A stretch of DNA of 64,000 nt from an uncultured Puniceicoccaceae bacterium (lineage in GTDB: Bacteria > Verrucomicrobiota > Verrucomicrobiia > Opitutales > Coraliomargaritaceae): the NCBI GenBank assembly GCA_913044165.1, contig CAJWMY010000002.1:20586-84585 (forward strand), given 5' to 3'. A program made the position numbers and the translations under genes. The notes beneath the pieces are model-generated. The model saw only the letters and a program-made list of their open reading frames with translations, had not been told where the DNA came from and ran no database searches. Of this stretch, positions 31,130-41,006 are shown in pieces (position 1 is the first letter of the stretch; each line of letters starts with the position of its first letter).

Positions 31130-32317
31130 CTAGAGATTATAATCGAGTGTTTTATTTTTGTGAATAATGGTTAAATGATTCGTCGATTTTAGCTGGTCTT
31201 TAGAGGCCTCTGTTTTGCCTATCATTTGTGCATCTATACCGAAAGCATGGCTCATTTCAATTATGGATTCGGTAAGTTCAGGCAGACAATACAATTCTAA
31301 TCTATGACCCATATTATAAACTCTGAACATTTCTTCATCGCTCGTTTGACTCGCTTGTTGAATAGCATGGAATATTGGAGGTATAGGTAAAAGATTTTCT
31401 TTTATAAAATGCACATTTTTACCAAAACGAAGGCATTTTGTTTGCCCTCCTCCGGAGCAGTGTACCATACCAAGTATTCCATCTTTGAATTTAGACAGCA
31501 TGGCTTTAATAACGGGGGCGTAAGTTCGTGTTGGTGAAAGTAGTGCTTCTCCAATACTTAAATCAGAAGCAGGCAATGGATCATCCATTTTATAAGGACC
31601 ACAATAGAGATACTTGCTGTCAGTTCTTTGATCGTAAGTTTCTGGATACTTTTTGAAATAATATTTAGATAATAAGTCATGTCGGGCACTAGTTAAGCCA
31701 TTGCTACCAATACCAGAATTATAAAATGCCTCGTAATTTGCTTTGCCATAGGAAGCAAGGCCAACAATAGCTAGTCCTTCTTTAATTGTTGCATTATCAA
31801 TAATAGAAGCACGTTCCGTTACGGCAACTGCGCAAGAGTCAACAGTTACAGTAGGTGTAAGATCACCAACATCTGCGGTTTCCCCGCCGCCACTTTGAAT
31901 GCTAATGTCATTGTCTCGTAAATTTTGCAGGAAGGCCTCTGTCCCTGAGATTAATTCGGCTAAAATAGCCCCTGGAATATTACGTGCATTTCTATTTATT
32001 GTACTAGAGATTAGGATATTATCAGTGATTCCAATACAAATAAGGTCGTCAATATTCATGACCATACTATCTTGGGCAGTTTTCCTAAATGCTTTTGTAT
32101 CACCAGTTTCTTTATAATTAAGGTAAGCAAGAGTGCTTTTTGTTCCAGATCCATCGGAATGTATGACGCAGCATTTGCAAGGGTCTCCTGTTAAAAAATC
32201 AGGATTTATTTTGCAGAAGGCTCCTGGAAATAATCCTTTATTCATTCTATCAACCACAGCATGAACTTCTTCTTTTGATGAGGAAACACCTCTTAAGGAA
32301 TAACGATCTTGATTCAT
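31130..32317 (-). CDS. purM: Phosphoribosylformylglycinamidine cyclo-ligase (Bacteroidota-type PurM)
   Basis: [80 protein letters not shown]. Confidence 0.88.
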   Translation of the reverse strand: MNQDRYSLRGVSSSKEEVHAVVDRMNKGLFPGAFCKINPDFLTGDPCKCCVIHSDGSGTKSTLAYLNYKETGDTKAFRKTAQDSMVMNIDDLICIGITDNILISSTINRNARNIPGAILAELISGTEAFLQNLRDNDISIQSGGGETADVGDLTPTVTVDSCAVAVTERASIIDNATIKEGLAIVGLASYGKANYEAFYNSGIGSNGLTSARHDLLSKYYFKKYPETYDQRTDSKYLYCGPYKMDDPLPASDLSIGEALLSPTRTYAPVIKAMLSKFKDGILGMVHCSGGGQTKCLRFGKNVHFIKENLLPIPPIFHAIQQASQTSDEEMFRVYNMGHRLELYCLPELTESIIEMSHAFGIDAQMIGKTEASKDQLKSTNHLTIIHKNKTLDYNL

Positions 32318-32320
32318 AGA

Positions 32321-32977
32321 TTACAGAATAGTTGTTTTTATGGGTTGGATGGATTTTATCGCGCACATGATTCTTTTTGATGCTTCTAGATATCTTTCTG
32401 GATTATCGACACCTGAATCTAAAGCATCAAGGCTTAAAGGCTTTCCGTAGACAACTTGAATGTGAATTCCCAAGATAGGTAGGTTAGTATTTTTTCCGAA
32501 GGATTCGTAGGCACCAAAAATTCGTGTTGGAATTACAGTAGCTTCCGATTTTATAGCAATCATTCCGATTCCAGCTTGAGGAACTTTTAATGACCCGCTT
32601 TCGGAGCGGGTGCCTTCTGGAAAAATTGCTGTAGCTTCTCCTTTTTTCAAGGCTTTAAAAATTGCCTTGATTGATTTAACATCTGCTGTCCCTCTAGCAA
32701 CGGGAATTGTCCCAATAGAGCGTAAGCAATCTCCAAAAAAGCCGCGGAAAAGGGAGTCCCTTGCCATGTAGTGAATCTGCCGAGGGTTTTTGATTCCTAT
32801 AACTGGAGGATCATAAAAGCTTGTATGATTTGCGGCAAAAATGATGGGCCCTTCTTCGGGAATATTTTCTATTCCGGATGCAGTGTGATCATGGAAAGTT
32901 GTAAAATAGGCATTAAGGCTATTTTGCACAATTGCATAAGGGTTTGGTATTTTTTCTAAAAGATTATTCAAAATCAT
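32321..32977 (-). CDS. plsC: 1-acyl-sn-glycerol-3-phosphate acyltransferase
   Basis: AANHTSFYDPP (HX4D), FPEGTRSESG. Confidence 0.92.
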   Translation of the reverse strand: MILNNLLEKIPNPYAIVQNSLNAYFTTFHDHTASGIENIPEEGPIIFAANHTSFYDPPVIGIKNPRQIHYMARDSLFRGFFGDCLRSIGTIPVARGTADVKSIKAIFKALKKGEATAIFPEGTRSESGSLKVPQAGIGMIAIKSEATVIPTRIFGAYESFGKNTNLPILGIHIQVVYGKPLSLDALDSGVDNPERYLEASKRIMCAIKSIQPIKTTIL

Positions 32978-32978
32978 A

Positions 32979-33650
32979 TCAAAGACTAACCTCTTTTAAG
33001 ATTAAAGCTACAACTTCGTCAAGTGAGTGATTGGCAGTATTAATTCGAAGTGCATCCGGAGAACAAGTTAATGGAGCAAGCTTACGAGTTTTATCAATGG
33101 CATCTCTCTCCTTGATTACATCCTTTTGGCCTTCATTTAATCTGCGATTAATACGAATTTCTTCATCTGCGTATAGAAATATTTTCAGAGGGGTATTCGG
33201 GAAAACAATGCTTCCTATATCTCGTCCTTCTACCACAATCCCGGCGTAGTTTTTATCATTAGCAAAATCAGTTAAGGAGCGTTGATATATCAAAAGAAAA
33301 TCTCGCAGCAGCTTAATTGAGGCATATTTTGATACTAGTTGATTTACCTTAAAAGATCGCAGGGATTCTTTTGAGAGTTTATCGGAATTTATTTCAAGAA
33401 AAGCAGAATGATCTTCGATAGAGGTTGTTAGTATTAATTTTTTTAGTGCTTTAACAAGCGAGCGAGAATTTTCTGCTGAAATATTTTGTTCTAGGAGGTG
33501 GTAGGTAAGAATTCTAAAATGGGAACCCGTATCAACGTGAAGAAAATCTAATTTTTTGGCTAGAGCAAGGGCGGTGGAAGATTTACCCGTAGCGGCAGCG
33601 CCATCAAGTGCAATAATTTTCAAATAATTTTCTGGAGTTTCAGGAGGCAC
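32979..33650 (-). CDS. cmk: Cytidylate kinase
   Basis: IALDGAAATGKSSTALALA, LHVDTGSHFR, VVEGRDIGSIVFPN. Confidence 0.94.
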   Translation of the reverse strand: MPPETPENYLKIIALDGAAATGKSSTALALAKKLDFLHVDTGSHFRILTYHLLEQNISAENSRSLVKALKKLILTTSIEDHSAFLEINSDKLSKESLRSFKVNQLVSKYASIKLLRDFLLIYQRSLTDFANDKNYAGIVVEGRDIGSIVFPNTPLKIFLYADEEIRINRRLNEGQKDVIKERDAIDKTRKLAPLTCSPDALRINTANHSLDEVVALILKEVSL

Positions 33651-35022
33651 TGTTTAAAATGGATAAAGTTTTAAAGAAATTAGGAAAAGTTTTACTACAA
33701 CAATTTGGATTTTTGATTTTAAGCCAAGGCCTTCCATCCTTCAATAGGTCATAGGTTCCTAGTATTCCAAAGCTCATTGCAAAACGATGATCTTCATATG
33801 TTTCAATAGATAATAACTCTCCTTTTGTTCGAGCAATCTGTGCCATTTCAATTAAGGCTTTAGGGTTGCTAATAATTTGCAGTGAATCCGCTTCTTCAAT
33901 AATAGTCTGCCCAAGTTTCCGAAGCTCCTTAGCCATGGCTTTCATTCGATCGGTTTCTTGAAGACGGGTATGGGCAATACCATTAATGATGGTACATTCG
34001 TTAATTAATGGGGCGATTGCAGCATACGTCAGGAAAGTGTCAGAAAATAAATTAAAGTCATGCGCAACTTTCCCTCCAGATATAGTGACATCCTTCGATC
34101 TTTCTATGAGCCAACCTGTATCCTTTTTGTTAATCTTTAGCCCATGAGATTGAAGTAGATTAGCAAATACTTGGTCTCCCTGTACCGGTTTTTCCGGTAT
34201 TCCTGGTAGCATAAGGGAACCTCCATGCAAAAGGGTTAGCGCAAAAAAATAACTTGCAGACGAAAGATCGGGTTCAATTTGAAAAATATTATTTATTGGA
34301 TTTTGATAGCCCTCTCCCCTAATATAAAAAGGGCTTATACATTTATTAGTATAATCTGCAGCGCACTCTTTTTGGAAACTAGTTTTGACTGCTTCGGTTA
34401 GAGCAACATAGGCAGTTCTTACATTTGGACATTCCAGCTCTAGGTTTTTTCCGGAGGCAGGTAACACAAGTAAAAGGGCTGATAGAATTTGGCTACTTGC
34501 TTGCGCGTTAACTTTCGCTCGTGCGGCATTGATTCCTAGGGAATGCATAGTGAAAGGAAAGTGATAGGGTTTGTCCTTGAATTCAAAGCGAGCAGCCTCA
34601 AGTTGCTCTAGGGCATTTAGAATTCCTCTCATTGGGCGATTTCGCATTTGGGAGTCGCCATCGAGTTCGTAGATGCCATGTTTTTGAAGTGCAAGAAGAG
34701 CAGTCAAAAATCGAGCCGCTGTACCCGCGTTACCAACATTTATTGAAGTGCTTTTACTAGGTATCGAACCCCCCAGGCCTTTTATCTTAATTGAGGATTT
34801 TTCTGCATTTTCAGAGATTTCAAACCCTAAATTTTTTAATGCTTCAATCATAATATAGGTATCACGACTGAATAAGGCTCCCTTTAGCAAAATGGGAATA
34901 TTACCAGATTCACAAAGTGCTGCGATTACTAGGGCTCGGTTTGTAATGCTTTTTGATCCGGGCAAATTAACGCTCGAGGATAAAGGGGAGCAAAAAGGAG
35001 TTATGTCTAATGAATCAGTCAT
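33640..35022 (-). CDS. aroA: 3-phosphoshikimate 1-carboxyvinyltransferase
   Basis: LPGSKSITNRALV, NVGNAGTAARFLTALLAL, RNRPM, RLQETDRMKAMAKELRKLG, YEDHRFAMSF. Confidence 0.96.
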   Translation of the reverse strand: MTDSLDITPFCSPLSSSVNLPGSKSITNRALVIAALCESGNIPILLKGALFSRDTYIMIEALKNLGFEISENAEKSSIKIKGLGGSIPSKSTSINVGNAGTAARFLTALLALQKHGIYELDGDSQMRNRPMRGILNALEQLEAARFEFKDKPYHFPFTMHSLGINAARAKVNAQASSQILSALLLVLPASGKNLELECPNVRTAYVALTEAVKTSFQKECAADYTNKCISPFYIRGEGYQNPINNIFQIEPDLSSASYFFALTLLHGGSLMLPGIPEKPVQGDQVFANLLQSHGLKINKKDTGWLIERSKDVTISGGKVAHDFNLFSDTFLTYAAIAPLINECTIINGIAHTRLQETDRMKAMAKELRKLGQTIIEEADSLQIISNPKALIEMAQIARTKGELLSIETYEDHRFAMSFGILGTYDLLKDGRPWLKIKNPNCCSKTFPNFFKTLSILNSAS

Positions 35023-35025
35023 AAT

Positions 35026-35892
35026 TTAATCAATATTTTTTCGCACATTTTGGCCTTTCCTCAAAATTTCAGAAATTGCATATAGGTCGTTTGCTTGCAA
35101 ATTCCGTTTAAAATCTTGGACTAATTGTTCAAATGTCTCGAGAGATTTTAGAATTTCTTTAGAATTTTGTTCAATGATGGGCTGCCATAATTTTGGGCTA
35201 CCGCCAGCTACGCGTGTTGTATCTTTAAGGCCTCCACCGGCAAATGCAAATGACTCTTCTGGAATTTCTGAAAGTGAAGCTGATAATAGGGAGGCAACAA
35301 TATGAGGGAGATGACTTATTTGAGCAACGATAGCATCGTGCATTGATGGATTTAGCGATACAGGTTTCATTTTTAGGCTTTTCCAAAATGCTTCAACTAT
35401 TTTCAGGGCATTGGGTTCCGATTGTTCAGTAGGACATAAAATACAAGGGGCGCCTTCTAAAAGATCTTCGGACGCATATTCCATCCCAGTCTTTTCTGAG
35501 CCAGCCATCGGATGGGAACCAATAAATAATTGCTGGCTAGATTGTACTAATAAATCAGCTTGTTGGCAGATACTTCCTTTGACACTGCCGATGTCCGTGA
35601 TAATTGCATTTGTTTTACAGTGGGGGAGGAGTTCTTTAAGCAAAGGAATAATAGTATCTACTGGCGTACAAAGAATTATTAAATCACTATCTTGTACTGA
35701 ATTTATTAATGATGTGTGTGCATTATCGCACCATTTCTCGTTAACATATCGGGTGTATTTTTCCTTATCCCTTATCCATACTTGGATTTTCTTTGCTAAG
35801 GAGTGTTTGCGGGAAGCCATTCCAATAGAAGCACCTAAAAGTCCTGGCCCAATTATAGTTAATGTATCAAACATACCTCGAAGATAAAACAT
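35026..35892 (-). CDS. tyrA: Prephenate dehydrogenase
   Basis: IIGPGLLGASIGMA, TDIGSVKGSI, FIGSHPMAGSEKTGMEYA, ISHLPHIVASLLSA. Confidence 0.93.
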   Translation of the reverse strand: MFYLRGMFDTLTIIGPGLLGASIGMASRKHSLAKKIQVWIRDKEKYTRYVNEKWCDNAHTSLINSVQDSDLIILCTPVDTIIPLLKELLPHCKTNAIITDIGSVKGSICQQADLLVQSSQQLFIGSHPMAGSEKTGMEYASEDLLEGAPCILCPTEQSEPNALKIVEAFWKSLKMKPVSLNPSMHDAIVAQISHLPHIVASLLSASLSEIPEESFAFAGGGLKDTTRVAGGSPKLWQPIIEQNSKEILKSLETFEQLVQDFKRNLQANDLYAISEILRKGQNVRKNID

Positions 35893-35960
35893 TCTTTTAG
35901 ATTAGGGCAATACGTGATTTTTTTTATTAACTTTAAAGGTTTAATAAAATAAATTTATCG

Positions 35961-37700
35961 TTGAGGTCTCTAATTCTTTTCTACATCAATTTAAGAGGCT
36001 TAATTATGAATTTATTCAAAGGTTTCTTTTTTATTATAATCCCAATCCTTATTATTGGGTTTTTTGTTTTGATTACAATTTCAGGGCCAAAAACAGTAGA
36101 CCCCAACTTAGACAGCAAATCAGTCTTGGAAGAAATTTCAAAAGATCATGAGGAGCTTCGTTTTAAAAGCCTAGATTTTGAGGGGCAGTTCGAAGAGATT
36201 ATGTCCTTAAGGCAATATACGAAACAAGACTTAGTGCTTCTTAAGCAAGCAGTTAGTTTTCAAGAGGCTTACCTTAATGCATTACCTTATTTTAGTATTT
36301 CTGACAACCAGAGACTAGATTTTTTAAGAGAAAGATATGATCAATTAGCTTCAGAAGAACATTATCTAAAAAGTAAACAATCCGAAATGCTTAGCAAAAA
36401 AAATTACGAAGCCAAAGATTATGGGGATGCTGTTTCTGAACTCAATATTGCGCTCGAGGAACAAGTATTGATTAATGAATATTACCCCCTTAGCGCTCAT
36501 TACAATATAAATAGAGTTACGCAGATAAAACGCACATTGGAATATTATAATGCCTATCCAATTTATAATGAAATTCAAAAACTAGAAGCACAGGCACTAG
36601 CTTTAGCAAATTCTAAAAAATGGCTCGAGGCAGCAGAAATAATGGAGATTGTGGTTGAAAAGCAGCTTTATTTAAATTCGGAATTCCGAAGCTCGAGGTT
36701 GGCAGACAGCTTTAAGATCAGTCGTTTAAAGCGTGCTCTCTTTAAGTATCGAAGTGAACCTCTTTACGGGAAAATACATAAAGCAACTGTAGAAGGTGAC
36801 AGATTTGTACAAGAGCAAAACTATATGCAAGCTGCTGCCTATTATGAGCAGGCATTAGAGTACCAGATCAAATTGAATGATGAGTTTTCTAATAGTCCTT
36901 ATAGCTCTCGTGATAAAGTTAAGGATTTAACTGTAAGAGCACAGACTGCTGGCAGTTATGATATAGGAGAAATGATTAATACTTTGAATTTTAAAATAGA
37001 TCGAGATTTAAGAAATAGGAATATTGCCGAGGCTAAAGATAAGATTGTAAGAATCTCAGATGCCATGCAGAGAGTGAATGAAGAGTTCCCTCGAAGCTCT
37101 TATAACGACCAAAAACTAGAATCGAAAATTAAATTTTTAAATTTTATCAGAAACGATATTATTCTAATACAAGATCGGGTTTATGAAGGATTAATTAATG
37201 TTCCTGATGAGCCGGGAGTTCAAATATATAACAGCGAAGTATCCCAAGGCTTTTATTTAACTTTAATTGGTGGTAATCCTAGTCGTTTTAAAAATGATCA
37301 AAATCCAGTAGAATCTGTTAGCTGGGAAGATGCTAATAAATTTTGTGAAAGGCTTTCTTGGATTATGGGATGGGGCGTTCGACTGCCAAAGGAGTATGAA
37401 TTTCGTTCGTCAATTGGTCGCTTGCGTTATATTAAATTAGAAAAGCATGTTGTGAGTTATGAAGAAAATCGGGGTGTTGCTAATATTAAGAGTAGGGCTC
37501 CAATAGGAGATGGGTTTTATGACCTGCTTGGAAATATAAGCGAATGGCTATATAGTGAAGAGGCTTATTTAAATGAACCAGCCAAGCATATAGGGGGTCA
37601 TTTTAGAGACAGCCTCGAAGCAATATATAGTGTGCCATTAAGGACAGCTAATCGTAATGAGAAGAGTCGCCTTATTGGCTTTCGATTTGTTTTAGAATAA
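35961..37700 (+). CDS. Membrane-anchored protein with four tandem 67-aa repeats and a C-terminal FGE/SUMF1-like domain
   Basis: N-terminal TM (GFFFIIIPILIIGFFVLITI); repeat anchors at 36420, 36621, 36822 and 37023, each 201 nt apart; C-terminal NPVESVSWEDANKFCERLSW, VRLPKEYEFR, FYDLLGNISEWL, GGHFRD, IGFRFV. ATG at 36006 is an alternative start. Confidence 0.88.
   Translation: MRSLILFYINLRGLIMNLFKGFFFIIIPILIIGFFVLITISGPKTVDPNLDSKSVLEEISKDHEELRFKSLDFEGQFEEIMSLRQYTKQDLVLLKQAVSFQEAYLNALPYFSISDNQRLDFLRERYDQLASEEHYLKSKQSEMLSKKNYEAKDYGDAVSELNIALEEQVLINEYYPLSAHYNINRVTQIKRTLEYYNAYPIYNEIQKLEAQALALANSKKWLEAAEIMEIVVEKQLYLNSEFRSSRLADSFKISRLKRALFKYRSEPLYGKIHKATVEGDRFVQEQNYMQAAAYYEQALEYQIKLNDEFSNSPYSSRDKVKDLTVRAQTAGSYDIGEMINTLNFKIDRDLRNRNIAEAKDKIVRISDAMQRVNEEFPRSSYNDQKLESKIKFLNFIRNDIILIQDRVYEGLINVPDEPGVQIYNSEVSQGFYLTLIGGNPSRFKNDQNPVESVSWEDANKFCERLSWIMGWGVRLPKEYEFRSSIGRLRYIKLEKHVVSYEENRGVANIKSRAPIGDGFYDLLGNISEWLYSEEAYLNEPAKHIGGHFRDSLEAIYSVPLRTANRNEKSRLIGFRFVLE
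36387..37190 (+). repeat. Four in-frame coding repeats, period exactly 67 codons (201 nt)
   Basis: Aligned anchors Y(36420), W(36621), Y(36822), I(37023); shared pattern xxYxEAxxxxxxALExQxxLNxEFxxSxY. Similarity is at protein level. Confidence 0.8.
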
Positions 37701-37715
37701 AATTAAAATACAAAC

Positions 37716-38072
37716 GTGAATTATCTTAAACACAGATTTCTAAGTAATAAGGCTTCAGCATTGGTTGAATTCTTTTTAGCGAGTCTAGCGCTTTTTTTAT
37801 TTGCCATTATATTACTTCCAATTGTTACAGATATTAAGCAAAGTCGGGAGAAATCAAAAATTGTGAATAACTTAAATCTAATAAAATTATATTCCGATAA
37901 GTACTTCGAGGATAATGAGGCCAGTACAATGAATCTTTATGAGATTGTTGGACCTAGAAAAGCTATCCCGAAATTGAATATTATTTTAGACGAGGTTTAT
38001 CCAGAAATAATTTATCGAGGAGAATATATTTTTGTAAAATCAGATAAACTCGGGATTTTGAAAATCAAATAA
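37716..38072 (+). CDS. Type IV pilin/pseudopilin-like small protein
   Basis: GTG start; 13-aa leader then A|SALVEFFLASLALFLFAIILLP (Glu at +5), NNLNLIKLYSDKYF, NLYEIVGPRKAIPKL. Confidence 0.6.
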   Translation: MNYLKHRFLSNKASALVEFFLASLALFLFAIILLPIVTDIKQSREKSKIVNNLNLIKLYSDKYFEDNEASTMNLYEIVGPRKAIPKLNIILDEVYPEIIYRGEYIFVKSDKLGILKIK

Positions 38073-38113
38073 GATATAGTATAATAAGTTTTTCTAGATA
38101 AATATTATTTTTT

Positions 38114-39577
38114 TTAATGATTCTGCAAAAATTCAATCAATCGCATAGCGAGAATTGGTCCTATCCCTTTGATTTCTATAATATCGTGTATCGTTGCTTT
38201 TCTTAATTTAGAGAGACTGCCAAAATGACAGAGAAGCAGGTTTTTCTTAACTTCACCAATACCTTTAAAATCATCTAGAACGGACTCTCTTATTTTTTGA
38301 CTTCTAAGATCAGCATTAAAATTATTTGCGAAGGCATGGGCTTCATCTCTGAGATATTGAAGTAATCTTAGTGCGGGATCTCGTAATGACAGGCTTAAAT
38401 TCCTGCGGGCATCGGAAAAAATGATAGTTTCGTTTTTTTTGGATAGTCCGATTAATTCATTTGGATTGATTTTTAATTTAATGAAAGCTTTTAAGGCTGC
38501 ATTCACTTGGCCTTTCCCGCCATCAATAATAATTAGATCAGGAAACGATTCCGCGTCATCACAAATTCGCTTGTAGCGCCTATAAATTACTTCTTCAATA
38601 GCTTTATAGTCGTCGTTTCCGATAAAAGACCGTATCTTATATCTTCGATATTGATTCCGCTTGGGCTTGCCCTCCTTAAAACATACCATGGCGGCAACGC
38701 AAAAGCTCCCTGAGATATGAGAAACATCAAAGCATTCAATATGCTTGGGGTTAGATTTTAAATTTAGTGCATTTTTTAGAGTCAATAAACTTTCTTTTGC
38801 CGATATAAGTCCGATTAAGTTTCTTTCAAATTTTCTTGTTCTTACGGAGCTTTCATTAATGGCATTAATTTGATCTCGGAGAAATCCCGCTTTCTCGTAA
38901 TTTTTATTCTGAGCATGAGCATACATCTTTGATTTAAGGTCTTTAATTATTTGTTCAGTTTCTCCTTCAAGAAATTCACACGCATTGGCTAATCGTATCC
39001 TATACTCTTTTTGTGTAACCTCATTGGGAAGGTTTGAAATTTCTGCTCTGGCGTCATCATAGAGCTTCCAAGTATCTGGGCCAATTTTTTTTGGTTTTGC
39101 ATCATTAAGCAATATTCCAAATTTCTGCTTCATAACATCTAGTGTCTTTCTTAGTGCTCTAGCATGGGGGAAAGGCCCATAGTAGCGGGAGCTCTTAAGA
39201 ATTCGATGGCGAGTTAATTTGAATTTCGGTAAGTCTTCTTCGGGGTTTAGCTGAACTAATAAATAGTTTTTATCATCTTTCAAAGAAGTGTTATATTTTG
39301 GCTTATATTTTTTAATCAACTGACTCTCCAGTAAAAGTGCTTCAGACTCAGACTTTACAACATAGAAATCAAAATATTCAATCTGCCCTACCATAGCTAC
39401 AATTTTTGGATGTAATTTAGAGTTAATAGCTGAATTTCGAAAATAATATGCTACTCTTCTTTTTAAACTTTTGGCTTTTCCTACATAAAGGATTTGTTTG
39501 AAGGAATTATACATTATGTAAACCCCTGGTTTATTGGGTAATTTCCTTAATCTTTCCTTAATCCCTTCTTTAGGCAT
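38114..39577 (-). CDS. uvrC: UvrC-like excinuclease subunit, compact form
   Basis: GIY-YIG (PGVYIMYNSFKQILYVGKAKSLKRRV), UVR motif, RNase H-like ECFDVSHISGS, IIDGGKGQVNAA, RDEAHAFA, HhH GIGEVKKNLLLCHFGSL, 487 aa. Confidence 0.92.
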   Translation of the reverse strand: MPKEGIKERLRKLPNKPGVYIMYNSFKQILYVGKAKSLKRRVAYYFRNSAINSKLHPKIVAMVGQIEYFDFYVVKSESEALLLESQLIKKYKPKYNTSLKDDKNYLLVQLNPEEDLPKFKLTRHRILKSSRYYGPFPHARALRKTLDVMKQKFGILLNDAKPKKIGPDTWKLYDDARAEISNLPNEVTQKEYRIRLANACEFLEGETEQIIKDLKSKMYAHAQNKNYEKAGFLRDQINAINESSVRTRKFERNLIGLISAKESLLTLKNALNLKSNPKHIECFDVSHISGSFCVAAMVCFKEGKPKRNQYRRYKIRSFIGNDDYKAIEEVIYRRYKRICDDAESFPDLIIIDGGKGQVNAALKAFIKLKINPNELIGLSKKNETIIFSDARRNLSLSLRDPALRLLQYLRDEAHAFANNFNADLRSQKIRESVLDDFKGIGEVKKNLLLCHFGSLSKLRKATIHDIIEIKGIGPILAMRLIEFLQNH

Positions 39578-39676
39578 AAAATGGTGAATTGAATCTTGTT
39601 TTAAAATATTAGCCTAAATTCATTTTTAAATGAGTGTCATGCTTGCCTTTAATTTAGTTTTTTTAATGATACAAAT

Positions 39677-40945
39677 ATGGCTCAAAAAGTAACAGTTAGT
39701 ATTATAAATGTAGGTGATGAATTACTATTAGGCATTCGTACTAATAGTCATTTAACTTATTTAGGCAAGCAACTGTCATTTTTAGGGCTTAATATTGGTC
39801 ACTGCCAAGTTATTCCGGATCAATTACAAGAAATTGAGAATTCAGTTAAAACTGCTCAGCTCCGATCTGAAATTATTATTATAACCGGCGGACTAGGGCC
39901 GACTAAAGATGATTTGACATTAGAAGGTGTCGCTAATGCCTTATGCAGACCCCTTGTCTATAATGAACTTATTTTTGAAAGTATAAAAAAGCGGTTTTCT
40001 CAATTAGGAAGAGAGATTTCCTCAATTCATAAAAATCAATGTTATCAGCTTGAAGGAAGTAAATTACTGATGAATGAACGGGGGACAGCCCCTGGCTCGA
40101 TAATTATTACTGAGAAATCTCTGATTGTCTTATTACCAGGCCCATCTCACGAGCTAAATCCAATGTTTATCAATTCAGTTATTCCTTATTTAAAGAAGCA
40201 TTTTAGACTTTCCAAAAAGCCCGCTTATGTCCAACTGAGAACATGTGGCTTAGGCGAATCATCGGTAGAACAAAAAATATCTCCAATCCTGGAAAAATAT
40301 CCTAACACAGAAGTAGCTTTTTGTGTTCATCTAGGAATTGTCGATGTCCGAATTAGTATGAAAAATGAGGTTTCTAAGCCAGACTATCTAGATATTATTG
40401 CAGGAGAATGCAGGTTAGTTTTGGCAGATAATTTTGTGGGGTATGGCTCAGTTTCTTTAGCCGAAGTTATTTACCATGAGTTGAGAGAGAGACAGCAAAC
40501 ATTAGCGGTTGCAGAATCCTGTACGGGTGGGTTAATGGGGAATGCATTTACAGATATTTCAGGCGTGTCTAAAGTTTTCCAGGGAGGCGTTGTCTGTTAT
40601 GCAAATGCAGTAAAAATATTGCAGCTAGGCGTGCCCGAAGAAATCATTGAACAGCATGGGGCAGTTAGTGGCGAGTGTGCAATTGCAATGGCTTCAGGAG
40701 TTGCAGAAAACTTAACATCTGATTATGGACTTAGTATTACAGGGTTCGCCGGACCGGAGGGAGGAACAAAAGATAATCCAGTAGGGACAATTCATATTGG
40801 CCTATACTCACCAGTTGGTATCTGGGCAAAAAGTGTACGATATGTCGGGGGAAGGCTCGATGTTAAAGCCCGAGCAGTTAATTCAGCCTTGGATTGGCTT
40901 AGACGTCTTTTAATTAAAGGCAAAAATTCTTTTTCCGGCAATTAA
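39677..40945 (+). CDS. cinA: CinA-family nicotinamide-nucleotide amidohydrolase / competence-damage protein
   Basis: MoCF-like GDELLLGIRTNSHL, TGGLGPTKDDLT; PncC domain VAESCTGGLMGN, GFAGPEGGTKDNPVGT. Confidence 0.94.
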   Translation: MAQKVTVSIINVGDELLLGIRTNSHLTYLGKQLSFLGLNIGHCQVIPDQLQEIENSVKTAQLRSEIIIITGGLGPTKDDLTLEGVANALCRPLVYNELIFESIKKRFSQLGREISSIHKNQCYQLEGSKLLMNERGTAPGSIIITEKSLIVLLPGPSHELNPMFINSVIPYLKKHFRLSKKPAYVQLRTCGLGESSVEQKISPILEKYPNTEVAFCVHLGIVDVRISMKNEVSKPDYLDIIAGECRLVLADNFVGYGSVSLAEVIYHELRERQQTLAVAESCTGGLMGNAFTDISGVSKVFQGGVVCYANAVKILQLGVPEEIIEQHGAVSGECAIAMASGVAENLTSDYGLSITGFAGPEGGTKDNPVGTIHIGLYSPVGIWAKSVRYVGGRLDVKARAVNSALDWLRRLLIKGKNSFSGN

Positions 40946-41006
40946 ATGACAGGAATTTAACTATTTTTGTCTCGCTAGAATTCATAGAAATTAGAAAAGT
41001 ATTCAT

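Noticed and set aside
35411-35887. 158-aa plus-strand ORF
   Set aside because: Antisense to tyrA, no recognisable domain.
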